From: an uncultured Isosphaeraceae bacterium | GTDB taxonomy: Bacteria > Planctomycetota > Planctomycetia > Isosphaerales > Isosphaeraceae | Assembly (NCBI GenBank): GCA_945957605.1 | Contig: CAMFLR010000004.1 | Location: 124,001 to 188,000, forward strand | Direction: 5' to 3' | Length of the DNA: 64,000 bases | Part shown: positions 18,085 to 27,459 of the stretch, piece after piece | Layout of the letters: each line of letters starts with the position of its first letter | Numbering within the stretch: position 1 is the stretch's first letter | Position numbers and translations under genes: made by a program | Notes under the pieces: generated by a model | Told to the model about the DNA's origin: nothing | The model's input: the letters and a program-made list of their open reading frames with translations, nothing else | The model's database searches: none

Positions 18085-18369
18085 ATGGCCACCACCGCGA
18101 CGCAGCGGTCCAACGACTTCGCCCGTCTGATTCGTGTTCGCGAGGAATTTGAGCTTCTGGTCAACCAGTCGAATAAGCTGCATGAGTTGATCCAATCCAG
18201 CCGCCGCTACATCGCGAACGCGGGAAGCAACTCACGCCTTGGCGCAGCCTACCTCGACATGCTGATTCCGCAGTACCGGACAACGCTCGCCCAGTTGAAC
18301 CGCAAGCGACACGAAGCGCTGGAGCTTCTGATCGGCACCGACCGTCCCCAAGCTAACGCTGTTGCCTAA
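18085..18369 (+). CDS. Small helical protein, planctomycete-type, unknown function
   Basis: A 94-residue protein from the ATG at 18085, which has GAGGG about 10 nt upstream; an ATG 21 bp earlier lacks a Shine-Dalgarno. The sequence is Arg/Leu/Asn-rich and almost wholly helical, with heptad-like spacing (RVREEFELLVNQSNKLHELI, then YRTTLAQLNRKRHEALELL), so a short helical hairpin or coiled coil is likely. There is no signal peptide or membrane segment. It is followed by another small gene and an RpoD-like sigma factor, all on the plus strand with gaps of 69 and 51 bp. I recognise no domain. Confidence 0.65.
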   Translation: MATTATQRSNDFARLIRVREEFELLVNQSNKLHELIQSSRRYIANAGSNSRLGAAYLDMLIPQYRTTLAQLNRKRHEALELLIGTDRPQANAVA

Positions 18370-18438
18370 TTCTTCCCCTCTGCCTGACGCCGTGACGCTG
18401 CGACGATCAGGACCTTTTTCGACGAAAGAAAAACAAAG

Positions 18439-18654
18439 ATGATGACCACCTCCGCCCACGCCACCACGATCAATCGCCCGACGCCCGCCAACTCGACTGG
18501 CGACCATAGCCAGTCTCACAGCGACGCTGAACTCGAGTTCATGGCCGCGATCCAGGAATACAAGGCCCGCAGCGGCCGGATGTTCCCCACCTGGAGCGAG
18601 GTGTTGGAAGTGCTCCGCGAAATCGGCTACCAGAAGCCGCTTTTGGTGTCGTAA
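18439..18654 (+). CDS. Small planctomycete-type protein with [14 protein letters not shown] motif
   Basis: A 71-residue protein; it may start at either of two tandem ATGs. The first 30 residues are Thr/Ser-rich and look disordered. Residues 31-68 carry a compact conserved-looking block ([32 protein letters not shown]) that I recall from many small planctomycete proteins of unknown function. The spacing F-P-T-W-S-E-V-L suggests an amphipathic helix that could contact a larger partner. It lies 51 bp before an RpoD-like sigma factor gene and is probably co-transcribed with it, so a role in transcription control is possible but unproven. Confidence 0.7.
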   Translation: MMTTSAHATTINRPTPANSTGDHSQSHSDAELEFMAAIQEYKARSGRMFPTWSEVLEVLREIGYQKPLLVS

Positions 18655-18705
18655 CCCCTTAATTCTTATTTACTTCCTTGAATATCGCACCAGGAGCTTA
18701 CCCCA

Positions 18706-19545
18706 ATGTCGAAGATGAATCACTCTCGAGACGCCTCAGGCATAGCTTCCTACATCAAGGAAATCCGTTCGACGCCGCTCTTGTCCGCTGAAGAGGAACG
18801 CGACCTCGCCGCCAGAATCGCGATGGGCGACGTGGCTGCCCGCGACCTACTCGTTCGGGCCAACCTCCGACTGGTGGTCAATATCGCCAAGGGATATCAG
18901 AACCGCGGCGTGTCTTACGAAGACCTGATCGCCGAAGGCAACCTTGGCTTGATTCGCGCCACGGAAGGATACGACGGCCGCAGTGGCGTCCGGTTCTGCA
19001 CCTACGCCTCATTCTGGATCAAGCAGTCAATTCGTGCCGTTACGATCAAGCACGGCCGATTCATCCGCGTCCCCTTCTACGCGGTTTCGCTGCTCGCGAA
19101 GTGGCGACGTGCGACCATCGCTCTCACCGAGCAGTTGGGACGCGAGCCGCTCGAGGCCGAAATCGCCGCCGAGCTGGGGCTCAAGCCGAAGAAGCTCAAA
19201 GTTGCCCGCCAGGCGCTTCAAACCGCGGGACTCACGGTTCACAGCAACAGCTCGGGATCTGACGACGAGAACGACGCGAACAGCGTTTCGTTCGAGGGAC
19301 TGATCGACACGCGTGAACGCATCCCCGAAGAACGTCTCGCTGAGCTCGAACAGAACAAAGACCTCCGCAACCGCATTGCCCGTCTCGACCCGCGCGAGGA
19401 AAGCGTCCTCCGCATGCGATTCGGCCTGAACGGCGAAAAGCCGCGTACGCTTCAAGAAGTCGGCCAGTTCCTCGGCCTTACGCGTGAACGCATTCGTCAG
19501 CTTGAACGGAGCGCCCTGGGCGCGCTCGCAGCCTGCGACGATTAA
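18706..19545 (+). CDS. RNA polymerase sigma factor, sigma-70 family (RpoD/RpoS-like, group 2)
   Basis: A 279-residue sigma factor. AGGAG lies 9 nt before the ATG. Region 1.2 is at residues 13-35 (SYIKEIRSTPLLSAEEE). Regions 2.1-2.4 are at about 45-115 (ANLRLVVNIAKGYQNRG, DLIAEGNLGLIRA, FCTYASFWIKQSI). Region 3 follows (RFIRVPFYAVSLLAKW), and region 4 is at about 225-275 (RTLQEVGQFLGLTRERIRQLE). It lacks region 1.1 and the large non-conserved insert of housekeeping RpoD, so it is an alternative factor of the RpoD class. An acidic Ser/Asp linker (about residues 180-195) precedes region 4. The promoter set is unknown. Confidence 0.9.
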   Translation: MSKMNHSRDASGIASYIKEIRSTPLLSAEEERDLAARIAMGDVAARDLLVRANLRLVVNIAKGYQNRGVSYEDLIAEGNLGLIRATEGYDGRSGVRFCTYASFWIKQSIRAVTIKHGRFIRVPFYAVSLLAKWRRATIALTEQLGREPLEAEIAAELGLKPKKLKVARQALQTAGLTVHSNSSGSDDENDANSVSFEGLIDTRERIPEERLAELEQNKDLRNRIARLDPREESVLRMRFGLNGEKPRTLQEVGQFLGLTRERIRQLERSALGALAACDD

Positions 19546-19589
19546 GCTCGCGCTCAATCGTCTTGTCGTGAATTGCGAAAGTGGCGAGC
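19546..19589. terminator. Weak hairpin between convergent sigma and response-regulator genes
   Basis: GCTCGC (19546-19551) pairs with GCGAGC (19584-19589), with an inner CAAT/ATTG helix. It fills exactly the gap between the two stop codons. No U-tract is present. Confidence 0.3.
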
Positions 19590-19590
19590 C

Positions 19591-20244
19591 TCAGTCGTCG
19601 GACTTGATCAGACCGGTACGAATCGCATAACGAACCAGGCCCGCCACGTCGTGAATGCCAAGCCGCTCCATCAGGCCAGATCGGTGCGCTTCAGCGGTTT
19701 TCACGCTGATTTTGAGCTGCTTGGCGATCGCCTTGGTTGGTAGCCCTTCCGCAACGAGGCGGAGCACTTCAATTTGCCGCGGTGTCAGCGGTCCGCTGCT
19801 TTCCGACTCCGCCTTCGCCATTCGCGCGAATTCGGCCGTCACATGGCCCAAAACGGCGGGACTCATATAGCCTTCACCACGCGCAACGGCTCGAACGGCG
19901 CAACCGAGTTCGTCGGGATTTGCATCCTTGAGAATATATCCCGCCGTCCCAAGCGCCATCGCCTTGGTCGCATATTCCTTATCGGCATGCATCGAGAGCA
20001 CAAGCACGCGCGTATCGGGCCATTCGTCTGCAACGCGAGACGCCAGTTCCAGCCCGCTCATTCCAGGCATCGAGATATCAGTTAGCAGCACGTCGGGTTT
20101 ATGTTCCGCTATGGCCTTGAGCGCCTGCTCACCATTTCCAGCTTCTGCCACAACGGTCACTTCCGGAATCCCTTCCAGAATCGCGCGTACGCCACTTCTA
20201 AGGATGGCGTGATCGTCCGCGAGAATCACTCGAATCTCACTCAT
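19591..20244 (-). CDS. NarL/FixJ-family response regulator
   Basis: A 217-residue two-domain regulator from the ATG at 20244, preceded by GGAGGGTTGAT. The receiver domain has acidic pocket D10-D11, phospho-acceptor D56 (LLTDISMPGMSG), and the KD pair in GYILKDANPDE. The LuxR-type HTH is at about 150-205 (LTPRQIEVLRLVAEGLPTKAIAKQL). The ATG comes one base after the stop codon of the long histidine kinase gene, so the two form a translationally coupled two-component pair. The target genes are not known; the regulator is expected to bind DNA as a phosphorylated dimer. Confidence 0.92.
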   Translation of the reverse strand: MSEIRVILADDHAILRSGVRAILEGIPEVTVVAEAGNGEQALKAIAEHKPDVLLTDISMPGMSGLELASRVADEWPDTRVLVLSMHADKEYATKAMALGTAGYILKDANPDELGCAVRAVARGEGYMSPAVLGHVTAEFARMAKAESESSGPLTPRQIEVLRLVAEGLPTKAIAKQLKISVKTAEAHRSGLMERLGIHDVAGLVRYAIRTGLIKSDD

Positions 20245-20245
20245 A

Positions 20246-23200
20246 TCAACCCTCCGCCTCACCGTTCACATGTGCGTCCAGGGCTTCCCGGAAAGGCAGC
20301 ATCGCCCGGATCAGGGTACCTAGCCCGTCGCCAGATTCGATCGTCAAACGGCCTCCCACCAACATCGCCCGCTCTTGCATTCCTAGAACACCAAAGCTCG
20401 ACCCCGCTTTTGCGCGATCCTGCGCATCGTTGACATTGAAGCCAACGCCGTCGTCATGAATTCTCAAAATCAGTTCCTCGTTGCGTCTTTCGAGCCTGAC
20501 CTGAACCTCGCTGGCCTCTGCGTGCTTCGCCACGTTGTTGAGTGCTTCTTGCACGATGCGATAACACGCAGTTTCGACCTCCGCGTCACACCTGCCGAGC
20601 CCGGTATCGGCAATAAAATCAATCCGAATTCCCAGCCGAAGCGCAGCGCCCTCGCAGTAGCTACGCAACGAAACGACCAGCCCGTAATCATCAAGCAAGC
20701 TCGGCCGTAAGTGCACGGAAAGGCTGCGCACCTGTGCAATCGTCCGATTCACGAGGCCGAGACTCTCTTCCAGCCTTCGGGCCGCGCTCGGCGCTGCAGG
20801 ATTCTGCACCGCCGCGTGCAAGTTGATCTTGAGCGCAGCCAGCCCCTGGCCAGTTTCGTCGTGAAGTTCGTGTGCAATTCGCCGGCGCTCGGCCTCCTCA
20901 GCCATGACTAAACGCCGAGACATCATTTCGAGCCGATCTTTGGCGCGAAGAATCTCGTCGTGCAGCAGCGATTGCTGAATCGCGATCGCAAGATGGTCGA
21001 TCACCTCGCGAATGACCTCGATCGCCCCATTTCCAAACGCATTGGCAACATCCGAGCCAAGCATGAGCACGCCGATGAGCTTGAGACGATCGGTCAACGG
21101 AACAAGCGCGTACGACTGCAAGCCGGCGGTGTTGAATGGCTCCATGAAAGTCCCCGCGAGCGAGACGCCGGCAAGATCGTCTGCAACAACGATTCGGCCT
21201 TCCTTCAGTGTCTCGAACTCGGGCCACACAACTTCGCCGAACGCGATGGTTGTCCCCTTCGGTTGCGCCTCGAGTGCATGCCCAAGCGCACTAAGCACGA
21301 TAAGCTTCTGGCGATCTTCGTCGACGACCATCGCCGCACCGGTCTGACAGATGACGAGCGTCGCAAGGTGCTGCAATGTGGCTTCAGCCACTTCTTCGGG
21401 CGATTGCGCTGCCAGAATCGCCAGGTCAATTGCGCGCAAACTTTCCAGCCGAACCGCGTAATTCCGGAGCGCTTCCTGCGCACGATGGCGTTCGCTCACG
21501 TCTGAGAAGTAAATCAAGAGTTCTTCGTTCGAAGGATAGGCGTGAACATGAAGCCATTTGCTCACAGGCGAAGGATAGAAGTCTTCGATGGAGACCGGTG
21601 TTTGCTCGACGACCGCTCGATGACAACCGCGTTCGAAACTCGTGCCCGCGAATTCGGGAAATGCTTTCCAGATGTTCGTACCAACAAGCCGTTTGGCAGA
21701 TTTGTCGAAGAACGGTTCAACGCGAGGATGAACGTACGTGATCTGCCAGTGCGAGTCGGCGATCAGATAACCGTCGGTCATGCTTTCGAGAACGGCGACT
21801 AACTGTTGCCTCGACTTGCTAAGCACCTCCTCAGCAACTTTTCGCTCAGTGATTTCCTGCGTCACGCCAACGATTCGAGTCGGATTCCCCGCCTCGTCGT
21901 AACTGTGGCGGCCAAAGTCGGCAAGCCAGCGCATCGTGCCGTCGGGCAATACCACGCGATATTCAAACCGGTATGGCTCTCTCACTTTTCGCGCGTGAGC
22001 CAGCGATCGCCTCAACGGCCCAAGATCATCGCTGTGGACGCGCGCCAGAATTGACTCGACGTTGCCGTCAAACGTCTCGGCGGTGAAACCGAATAATTCT
22101 TGCTGACGGTCCGACCACACGATGCGACCTTTGACGAGATCGACGTCCCAGGTTCCGAGGTCGGCTGCCCACGTGGCCATTGCGAGACGATCGTTGCTCT
22201 CTCGCAGTGATTCGCTGGCCAGCTTGCGCTGACTGATGTCTTCGGCGAAGATAATAAGCCCACCGACGCTTCCATCATCCGCATGCCAGGGATGCACTTC
22301 CCATCGTATGCTTTGGCGTTTGCCGTTCGCCCACTCGATTACATCGTCCTCCGCGTGCTCGATCGATCCCTCGAGACAACGAGCGTGAACGTCTTTCCAG
22401 CGCTGGGGGAGGTCGGGAAAAATGTCGTAGTGCGACTTGCCAAAGGGATCGTCGGTACTCGGTCCGAAGTCGGTCAACCAACGTCTACTGGCGGCAAGAT
22501 AGTGCATCTTGGTGTCGAGCATTGCGATTGCCGCCGGCGCGTGTTCGACGAATAATCGCAGCTTTTCGTTACTCTCTCGAAGCGCGGATTCAGCAAGTTT
22601 TCGTTGCGTAATATCCTGGCAGGTACCGATCAGGCTCACGCGGTGATCGGCATGTTCAACGACGGGATTAGGCTCGGCCCAGACATGAATGAAACGAGTT
22701 GTTCCATTTGGCCTGACGATACGTGTTTCGAGCTCGAATGGCTGGCCTTGTCGCAGCGAGTGCTCAACTCCTGATACGATCGCGCGTCGATCCTGGTTCG
22801 ATACTGCATTGAAAACAAGTTCACTTGATACAGTGACGGAGTTGGGCTCGTAACCAAAAATCCGATACGTTTCTTCCGACCAGCGCAAGCCTTCAAACGT
22901 GAATCGCCCGTCCGATTGCAGGCGAAGATCCCACTCCCAGCTTCCCACGTGCGCCATTTTTTGCGAGTGAGCGAGAACTCGCTCGCGATGCCGAAGGTGT
23001 TCCTCGGCGAGCTTTTTCGCCGTGACGTTGTGGTGACTGATCACAATCCTGCGCGGTCCTTCACCCTGGAACGGCGAAAGCCGCCCGATGAACCACCTGC
23101 GCTCGGTTTCTGAATGGAGGTCGTACTCCAGCTCGAAGCGGTCGCGGCGTCCTTCGAGCATTTCATTGATCGCAATCGTGAACGCTCGAGCGTCCTCACG

Positions 23201-24862
23201 CCCCGCCGCGATCGCTGATTCACATGCCGTGAGATAATTCGCACCTTCAGCGAAAGCACCGTCCGCGAACGGTCCGACCGCCCCCATCTGCCGCGAAAAT
23301 TCGCGCCATGCGCGATTCGTGGCGATGATCTCGCCCGTTTCGTCAATCACCGCGATCAGGTCGGAAAGCGAATCGAGGACCGATCGAGCCAGCCGTTCCG
23401 TCTCGCGCCGGGTCCGCTCGGATTTGAGCCGCTCGGTGATATCACGATGAATTCGCGCAATTCCGATCGGAGCGCCTGCCTGGTCGCGCACGACCGAGAT
23501 CGTCACTGTCACATCGATCGAGGTGCCGTCCTTGCGAGACCGTCTCGTCTCGAAATTACGGATCGCCTGTCCGGCTTTTACTCGTTCGAGCAATTCGGCC
23601 GGTTCGGAGGGCCTGTCGGGGCAAACCAAAATTGACGAGCTCTTCCGTCCGACCACCTCTGCCGCCGTGTAACCAAAAATGCGCTGGGAACTGGCGTTCC
23701 ACGAGACGATCAGCCCGTTAAGGTCCTCGCTAATCACCGCGTCGTCGGAGCTCTCGACGATGGCCGCGAGCCGCGCATTGACGTCAGACGCGCGCTTGCG
23801 ATCGGTCACGTCGCGAATGATTTTCGAGGCGCCGATGATTTGTCCCTGAGCGTCGCGAATCGGCGAAATAGTGATCGCGACGTCGAGCGCTTGCCCGTTT
23901 TTCGAGAGGCGAACAGACTCGAAATGCTCGATGCGTTCGCCGTCCTTCAAACGATCGAGAAACTCCCGCTCCTCACCTCGCCGCTCTTTGGGAATGATAC
24001 GATCGAGCGGCGCCCCAAGCATTTCGTACGCGGGATAGCCGAGCAACCGCTCCGCGCCTGAGTTCCAGGAACGGACGAGCCCGTCGAGACCAATACTGAT
24101 GATCGCGTCGTCTGAGTTTTCGATGATCGCGGCGAGTCGCGCGTGACTATCATCGGCCTTGCGTCGTTCGGTGACGTCACGTCCGACGATGACCACTTTT
24201 TGCGACAAGTTGCCCTGCATCGTCCGCACCGGCGCGACGACGTATTCAAAGTCGCGCGGCCCTGACTTTGTCGCCGAGACGATATCGCCACGCTGAGATT
24301 CACCACTTTCGAGGACATTCTGCCGGATTTCGTGCAGCGGCTGCATGACGTCCGTCGGCAAACGCAGTTCCGACCACGATTTGCCCACCATGTCGTCGGG
24401 CCAACGTTCCAGAAATTCCGCGGCGGTCGTTCCGACTTGCAGGAACTTTCCGTTCTGATCGAGAACGTAGATGTGGTCGACCGACGCGTCAATGACGCTC
24501 TTGAGCGATTCGGCATGAAGTTTCAGTCGCCGACGCGACATTTTCAGCCAGTGAGACGCCGCACTCAGCACAACGCCGGTGAGAACGAGCAGAAGAAATC
24601 TCAATGGTTGCTGCTGTGCGGACTCTATGTCCTTGGGCTTGCTTCCCAAAGCGACGATCAACGTATTGAAAACGCCCGGCCCGAATCCACACGCCCACGC
24701 GGTGAGCATGATCATGAGCGCGAATACCAACCCAGGGGCGTCTTTTACGTACTTAAAGCCGGGAATGAGGAACAGCATCACAGAAAGCACCAAAATCACG
24801 ATCGCCAATAAATAGCGGGCAATCGTGAGGATTGTTGCTTTAATAATTCGGTTTGCTTTCAT
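20246..24862 (-). CDS. Multi-PAS sensor histidine kinase (8 PAS, GAF, HisKA_3, HATPase)
   Basis: About 1538 residues from the ATG at 24862 (MKANRI); a GTG 42 bp upstream is also in frame. Hydrophobic segments at about 10-110 form a membrane module resembling DUF4118. I count eight consecutive PAS domains between about 120 and 1130, several ending in the PAC signature (RDVTDRK, RDITERL, QDITQRK, QEITERK). A GAF domain follows at about 1135-1310. The HisKA_3 box ERRRIAHELHDETGQ contains the likely phospho-His1334, and the HATPase_c part has NNVAKHAEAS and DDGVGF. It is a NarL-class partner for the regulator that follows by one base. The number of PAS domains suggests integration of several redox or ligand cues. 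Confidence 0.9.
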   Translation of the reverse strand: MKANRIIKATILTIARYLLAIVILVLSVMLFLIPGFKYVKDAPGLVFALMIMLTAWACGFGPGVFNTLIVALGSKPKDIESAQQQPLRFLLLVLTGVVLSAASHWLKMSRRRLKLHAESLKSVIDASVDHIYVLDQNGKFLQVGTTAAEFLERWPDDMVGKSWSELRLPTDVMQPLHEIRQNVLESGESQRGDIVSATKSGPRDFEYVVAPVRTMQGNLSQKVVIVGRDVTERRKADDSHARLAAIIENSDDAIISIGLDGLVRSWNSGAERLLGYPAYEMLGAPLDRIIPKERRGEEREFLDRLKDGERIEHFESVRLSKNGQALDVAITISPIRDAQGQIIGASKIIRDVTDRKRASDVNARLAAIVESSDDAVISEDLNGLIVSWNASSQRIFGYTAAEVVGRKSSSILVCPDRPSEPAELLERVKAGQAIRNFETRRSRKDGTSIDVTVTISVVRDQAGAPIGIARIHRDITERLKSERTRRETERLARSVLDSLSDLIAVIDETGEIIATNRAWREFSRQMGAVGPFADGAFAEGANYLTACESAIAAGREDARAFTIAINEMLEGRRDRFELEYDLHSETERRWFIGRLSPFQGEGPRRIVISHHNVTAKKLAEEHLRHRERVLAHSQKMAHVGSWEWDLRLQSDGRFTFEGLRWSEETYRIFGYEPNSVTVSSELVFNAVSNQDRRAIVSGVEHSLRQGQPFELETRIVRPNGTTRFIHVWAEPNPVVEHADHRVSLIGTCQDITQRKLAESALRESNEKLRLFVEHAPAAIAMLDTKMHYLAASRRWLTDFGPSTDDPFGKSHYDIFPDLPQRWKDVHARCLEGSIEHAEDDVIEWANGKRQSIRWEVHPWHADDGSVGGLIIFAEDISQRKLASESLRESNDRLAMATWAADLGTWDVDLVKGRIVWSDRQQELFGFTAETFDGNVESILARVHSDDLGPLRRSLAHARKVREPYRFEYRVVLPDGTMRWLADFGRHSYDEAGNPTRIVGVTQEITERKVAEEVLSKSRQQLVAVLESMTDGYLIADSHWQITYVHPRVEPFFDKSAKRLVGTNIWKAFPEFAGTSFERGCHRAVVEQTPVSIEDFYPSPVSKWLHVHAYPSNEELLIYFSDVSERHRAQEALRNYAVRLESLRAIDLAILAAQSPEEVAEATLQHLATLVICQTGAAMVVDEDRQKLIVLSALGHALEAQPKGTTIAFGEVVWPEFETLKEGRIVVADDLAGVSLAGTFMEPFNTAGLQSYALVPLTDRLKLIGVLMLGSDVANAFGNGAIEVIREVIDHLAIAIQQSLLHDEILRAKDRLEMMSRRLVMAEEAERRRIAHELHDETGQGLAALKINLHAAVQNPAAPSAARRLEESLGLVNRTIAQVRSLSVHLRPSLLDDYGLVVSLRSYCEGAALRLGIRIDFIADTGLGRCDAEVETACYRIVQEALNNVAKHAEASEVQVRLERRNEELILRIHDDGVGFNVNDAQDRAKAGSSFGVLGMQERAMLVGGRLTIESGDGLGTLIRAMLPFREALDAHVNGEAEG

Positions 24863-24904
24863 CACCCATTTCCGCCCGCCGCGGCGAACTACGTGGCGAC
24901 TCAC

Positions 24905-25855
24905 AATGCCGCGATCGTCATAAAATGTTTATGCTGCCCAGCTTCCCTGCATTTCGTGGACCTTGCGGACTCGCCTGCCGCAACAATTGCATCGCTCCCG
25001 GCAATTCTTAATTTAGCGTGAAGGGTTGGGGGGCACAACAAGGGCGATCGAATCATTTCGTTTCGTCGAAAATCGGCGAGTCTTCGCCAGCGCAGGAACT
25101 CGGCCACGGTTTCAGCCCTTCGATTGGCGAACCGCATTCACCGCCGGAAATCTGCATAAAGAGCCGATTCCGGAGAGAGTGCCAGATTCTCACTTGCCGA
25201 GTGGTGCGCTGCGCGCGATTTCAAGCCTCAACGAATTCCCGTGCTCTCGAGCGAATCGTCGCGCGCTTGCTGCTTCACATTTTCAGCTAACAAAAGGCAA
25301 AACGCAACGCTTCCTCCGAGATTTTTAGGCTCATTTTTGACCGATCGTGCACCTAATTCTGAATCTGTAAATCTTACAATTCTGAACGAATCTTGAAACT
25401 CTTGTTGATCGCGATCCAAGCGACTTGCAGCGCATCGTGCCCTAATGTTCAGACGGCTCGCAAAGCATCTCATTATCGAATCGGAGTTTTGTTTGACATC
25501 GACATGAATTGTGATGCTTCGCGCAGTTAGATTAAGGCGAAAACCGATTCTTAGAATAGAGAACTGGGCGAAATCGAACAAAAGTAGGAGGAAGAAAGTA
25601 CCAATTGCAGGATCGTTTTTGTTTTGGATCGTGGTGATTTGGCGGCAGAATTGCACCATCAATGGAGCTTCATGGCGAACCTAAGTGCAATGACGTGTGC
25701 GTGATGATGGGGATACCCCTAGAGACATCCGCGGGTATTACCTCAGGGACAAAATCGCTGGGCAAGCCTAGGATTGTCTCATGGAACAACGACACACGCT
25801 TCAACTGGCAACTCGGGTTCCGGGCAAAACAAGTCACGCTTATCACGGGAAAGCG
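24905..25855. other. Long noncoding stretch upstream of a receiver gene
   Basis: About 950 bp with no gene I can support; the open frames inside it have no recognisable domain and poor composition. The part at 25260-25680 is clearly more AT-rich than the genome around it. Visible elements are a GGCGA/TCGCC hairpin at 25075-25088 and a GGGGATACCCCTAG palindrome at 25709-25722 that shares CTAGGGG (minus strand) with the cluster at 17.9 kb. A TTGACA also occurs near 25494. An sRNA or a long leader is possible. Confidence 0.45.
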
Positions 25856-26257
25856 ATGAAAACGCTACGGATCCTAGTTGTCGACGATAGCCCGGTTTTT
25901 CTGCGAGCCGCCGTTGGCGTTCTCACAGATTTACCTTGCCTCGAGATTGTGGGCGAGGCAGGTTCGGGCTCAGAGGCGCTCGCCCTCGCTGAAAAGTTCA
26001 CGCCAAATCTCGTGCTAACCGATCTGGCCATGCCTCAAATGGATGGGCTTGAACTGACCAGGCGCCTCATGAAGTTTGCGAGTCCACCTGAAGTCGTGAT
26101 CATGACCGCGCATACCCAGCCGGAATATCACGCTGCGGCACGAGCTGCAGGCGCCTCTGGATTCGTCCTCAAACCCGACCTTTCCGTCGATCTCCCTGCA
26201 TTACTTCAAAAGCTCGGCGCCCCGTACGCAAACGACGACTTGCCAATCGGTGAATAA
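25856..26257 (+). CDS. Single-domain response regulator (CheY-like receiver)
   Basis: A 133-residue protein from the ATG at 25856, with ACGGGAAAG upstream; the frame extends further upstream without receiver homology. Acidic pocket D10-D11, phospho-acceptor D56 (LVLTDLAMPQMDGLEL), the Thr of VVIMTAH, and the Lys of FVLKPD are all present, so phosphotransfer is likely functional. No output domain follows; the last 15 residues are a short tail. No kinase gene is adjacent on this strand, but the large histidine kinase lies about 1 kb away, divergently. It could be a stand-alone receiver that competes for or relays phosphate. Confidence 0.85.
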   Translation: MKTLRILVVDDSPVFLRAAVGVLTDLPCLEIVGEAGSGSEALALAEKFTPNLVLTDLAMPQMDGLELTRRLMKFASPPEVVIMTAHTQPEYHAAARAAGASGFVLKPDLSVDLPALLQKLGAPYANDDLPIGE

Positions 26258-26286
26258 CCCCGCTGGCCCGATGAACCTCAGCGTTC

Positions 26287-26310
26287 AGCGAAACGCCGAC
26301 CTGTTTCGCT
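26287..26310. terminator. Hairpin between convergent receiver and VWA genes
   Basis: AGCGAAAC (26287-26294) and GTTTCGCT (26303-26310) form a perfect 8-bp stem with an 8-nt loop, ending 3 bp from the stop of the VWA gene. There is no U-tract; position suggests transcription termination or 3'-end protection. Confidence 0.4.
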
Positions 26311-26313
26311 AGA

Positions 26314-27459
26314 TCACCTCAATGCGCACGCCGTGACGATGTCGTTGCGCGCGGCCCAAGCGGCGACGTCGCCGCGGGTGATCGCTGTCGCCATGAGGTC
26401 AGGAAATTTGTCGGGACTGCATGCGAAAGACGGAATTCCCAGCTCCGCCAGCGCGGATGCATTGTGCTGGTCGAAACAAGGCGCACCGCTATCATTGAGC
26501 GCGAGCAAGCAAACCGTTCTGACTCCCGCCGCAGTTAGATGAGCTAGTCGCGCAAGCATCTGACGCGCATCCCCACCTTCAAAAAGATCAGTGATCAACA
26601 CCAGAATCGTTTGATTGGGACGCGTGATGATCTGCTGGCAATACGCGATCGCGCGATTGATATCGGTTCCACCACCGAGCTGAGTACCGAAAAGCAGCTC
26701 GACCGGGTCGCGCAGTTCTTCCGTAAGATCGACGACAGCGGTGTCAAACACGACCATACGCGTGCTCACGGCGCGAATCGACGCCAGCACCGCGCCAAAA
26801 ATTCCCGAATAAACCACACTCGTGGCCATCGATCCGCTCTGGTCGACGCAAAGCACGATATCGCGAAGGCTACCCCGTTTGTTGCCGAAGCCGACGAGCC
26901 GGTCGGCAATGAGCGTTTTGCGATCGGGTAAATAATTGTGCAAATTCTTGCGAATTGTGCGCTGCCAGTCGATCTCTCGGAGTCTTGGCCGGTTTGATCG
27001 CGTCGCGCGATTCAAACTACCGCGCACAGCCTGTACGAGCGGGTTATGCAACTTGCGTTCGAGTTCCTCGACAACCTTTCGCACCACTGCGCGAGCCGTC
27101 TCGCGCGTTTTCGCAGGAATGACCCGGCTTAACGACAGCAAAGTGGCAACCAAATGGACATCGGGTGAGACGCTTTGCAAAAGCTCTGGTTCAAGCAACA
27201 TCTGCTGAAGGCCCAACCGCGTGAACGCATCGCGCTGCATGACCTGGACAACCGACGCGGGAAAGTATTGACGAATATCGCCGAGCCAGCGATTGACGTT
27301 GGGCGATGATTTCCCTAAACCTGCAGTACGTTCGCTGTCGTAAAGAGCCGCGAGCGCGTTGTCCATCCTGGCGGCATCTCCGGACAGATCGCCGCACGAC
27401 TCATCAGCCGCCTGGCCCAGAATTAGCCGCCAACGCCGCAGCCGATCTGCTTCAGTCAT
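26314..27459 (-). CDS. CoxE-like VWA domain protein (last gene of MoxR/SWIM cassette)
   Basis: A 381-residue cytoplasmic protein without signal peptide. The N-terminal 190 residues are helical and basic. A VWA domain starts at about 198 with an intact MIDAS (D206-Q-S-G-S), then LGGGTDINRA and LVLITDLFEGGD. The layout matches CoxE-type VWA proteins that pair with MoxR AAA+ ATPases. Its ATG overlaps the stop codon of the DUF5682 gene by 4 bp (ATGA), showing tight coupling. By analogy with CbbQ/CbbO and RavA/ViaA pairs, it likely delivers a target to the MoxR ATPase encoded upstream. The target is unknown. Confidence 0.85.
   Translation of the reverse strand: MTEADRLRRWRLILGQAADESCGDLSGDAARMDNALAALYDSERTAGLGKSSPNVNRWLGDIRQYFPASVVQVMQRDAFTRLGLQQMLLEPELLQSVSPDVHLVATLLSLSRVIPAKTRETARAVVRKVVEELERKLHNPLVQAVRGSLNRATRSNRPRLREIDWQRTIRKNLHNYLPDRKTLIADRLVGFGNKRGSLRDIVLCVDQSGSMATSVVYSGIFGAVLASIRAVSTRMVVFDTAVVDLTEELRDPVELLFGTQLGGGTDINRAIAYCQQIITRPNQTILVLITDLFEGGDARQMLARLAHLTAAGVRTVCLLALNDSGAPCFDQHNASALAELGIPSFACSPDKFPDLMATAITRGDVAAWAARNDIVTACALR

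Noticed and set aside
25228-25662. A 144-codon minus-strand frame in the noncoding region before the receiver
   Set aside because: There is no Shine-Dalgarno and no domain, and the residue mix is that expected from random AT-rich DNA.
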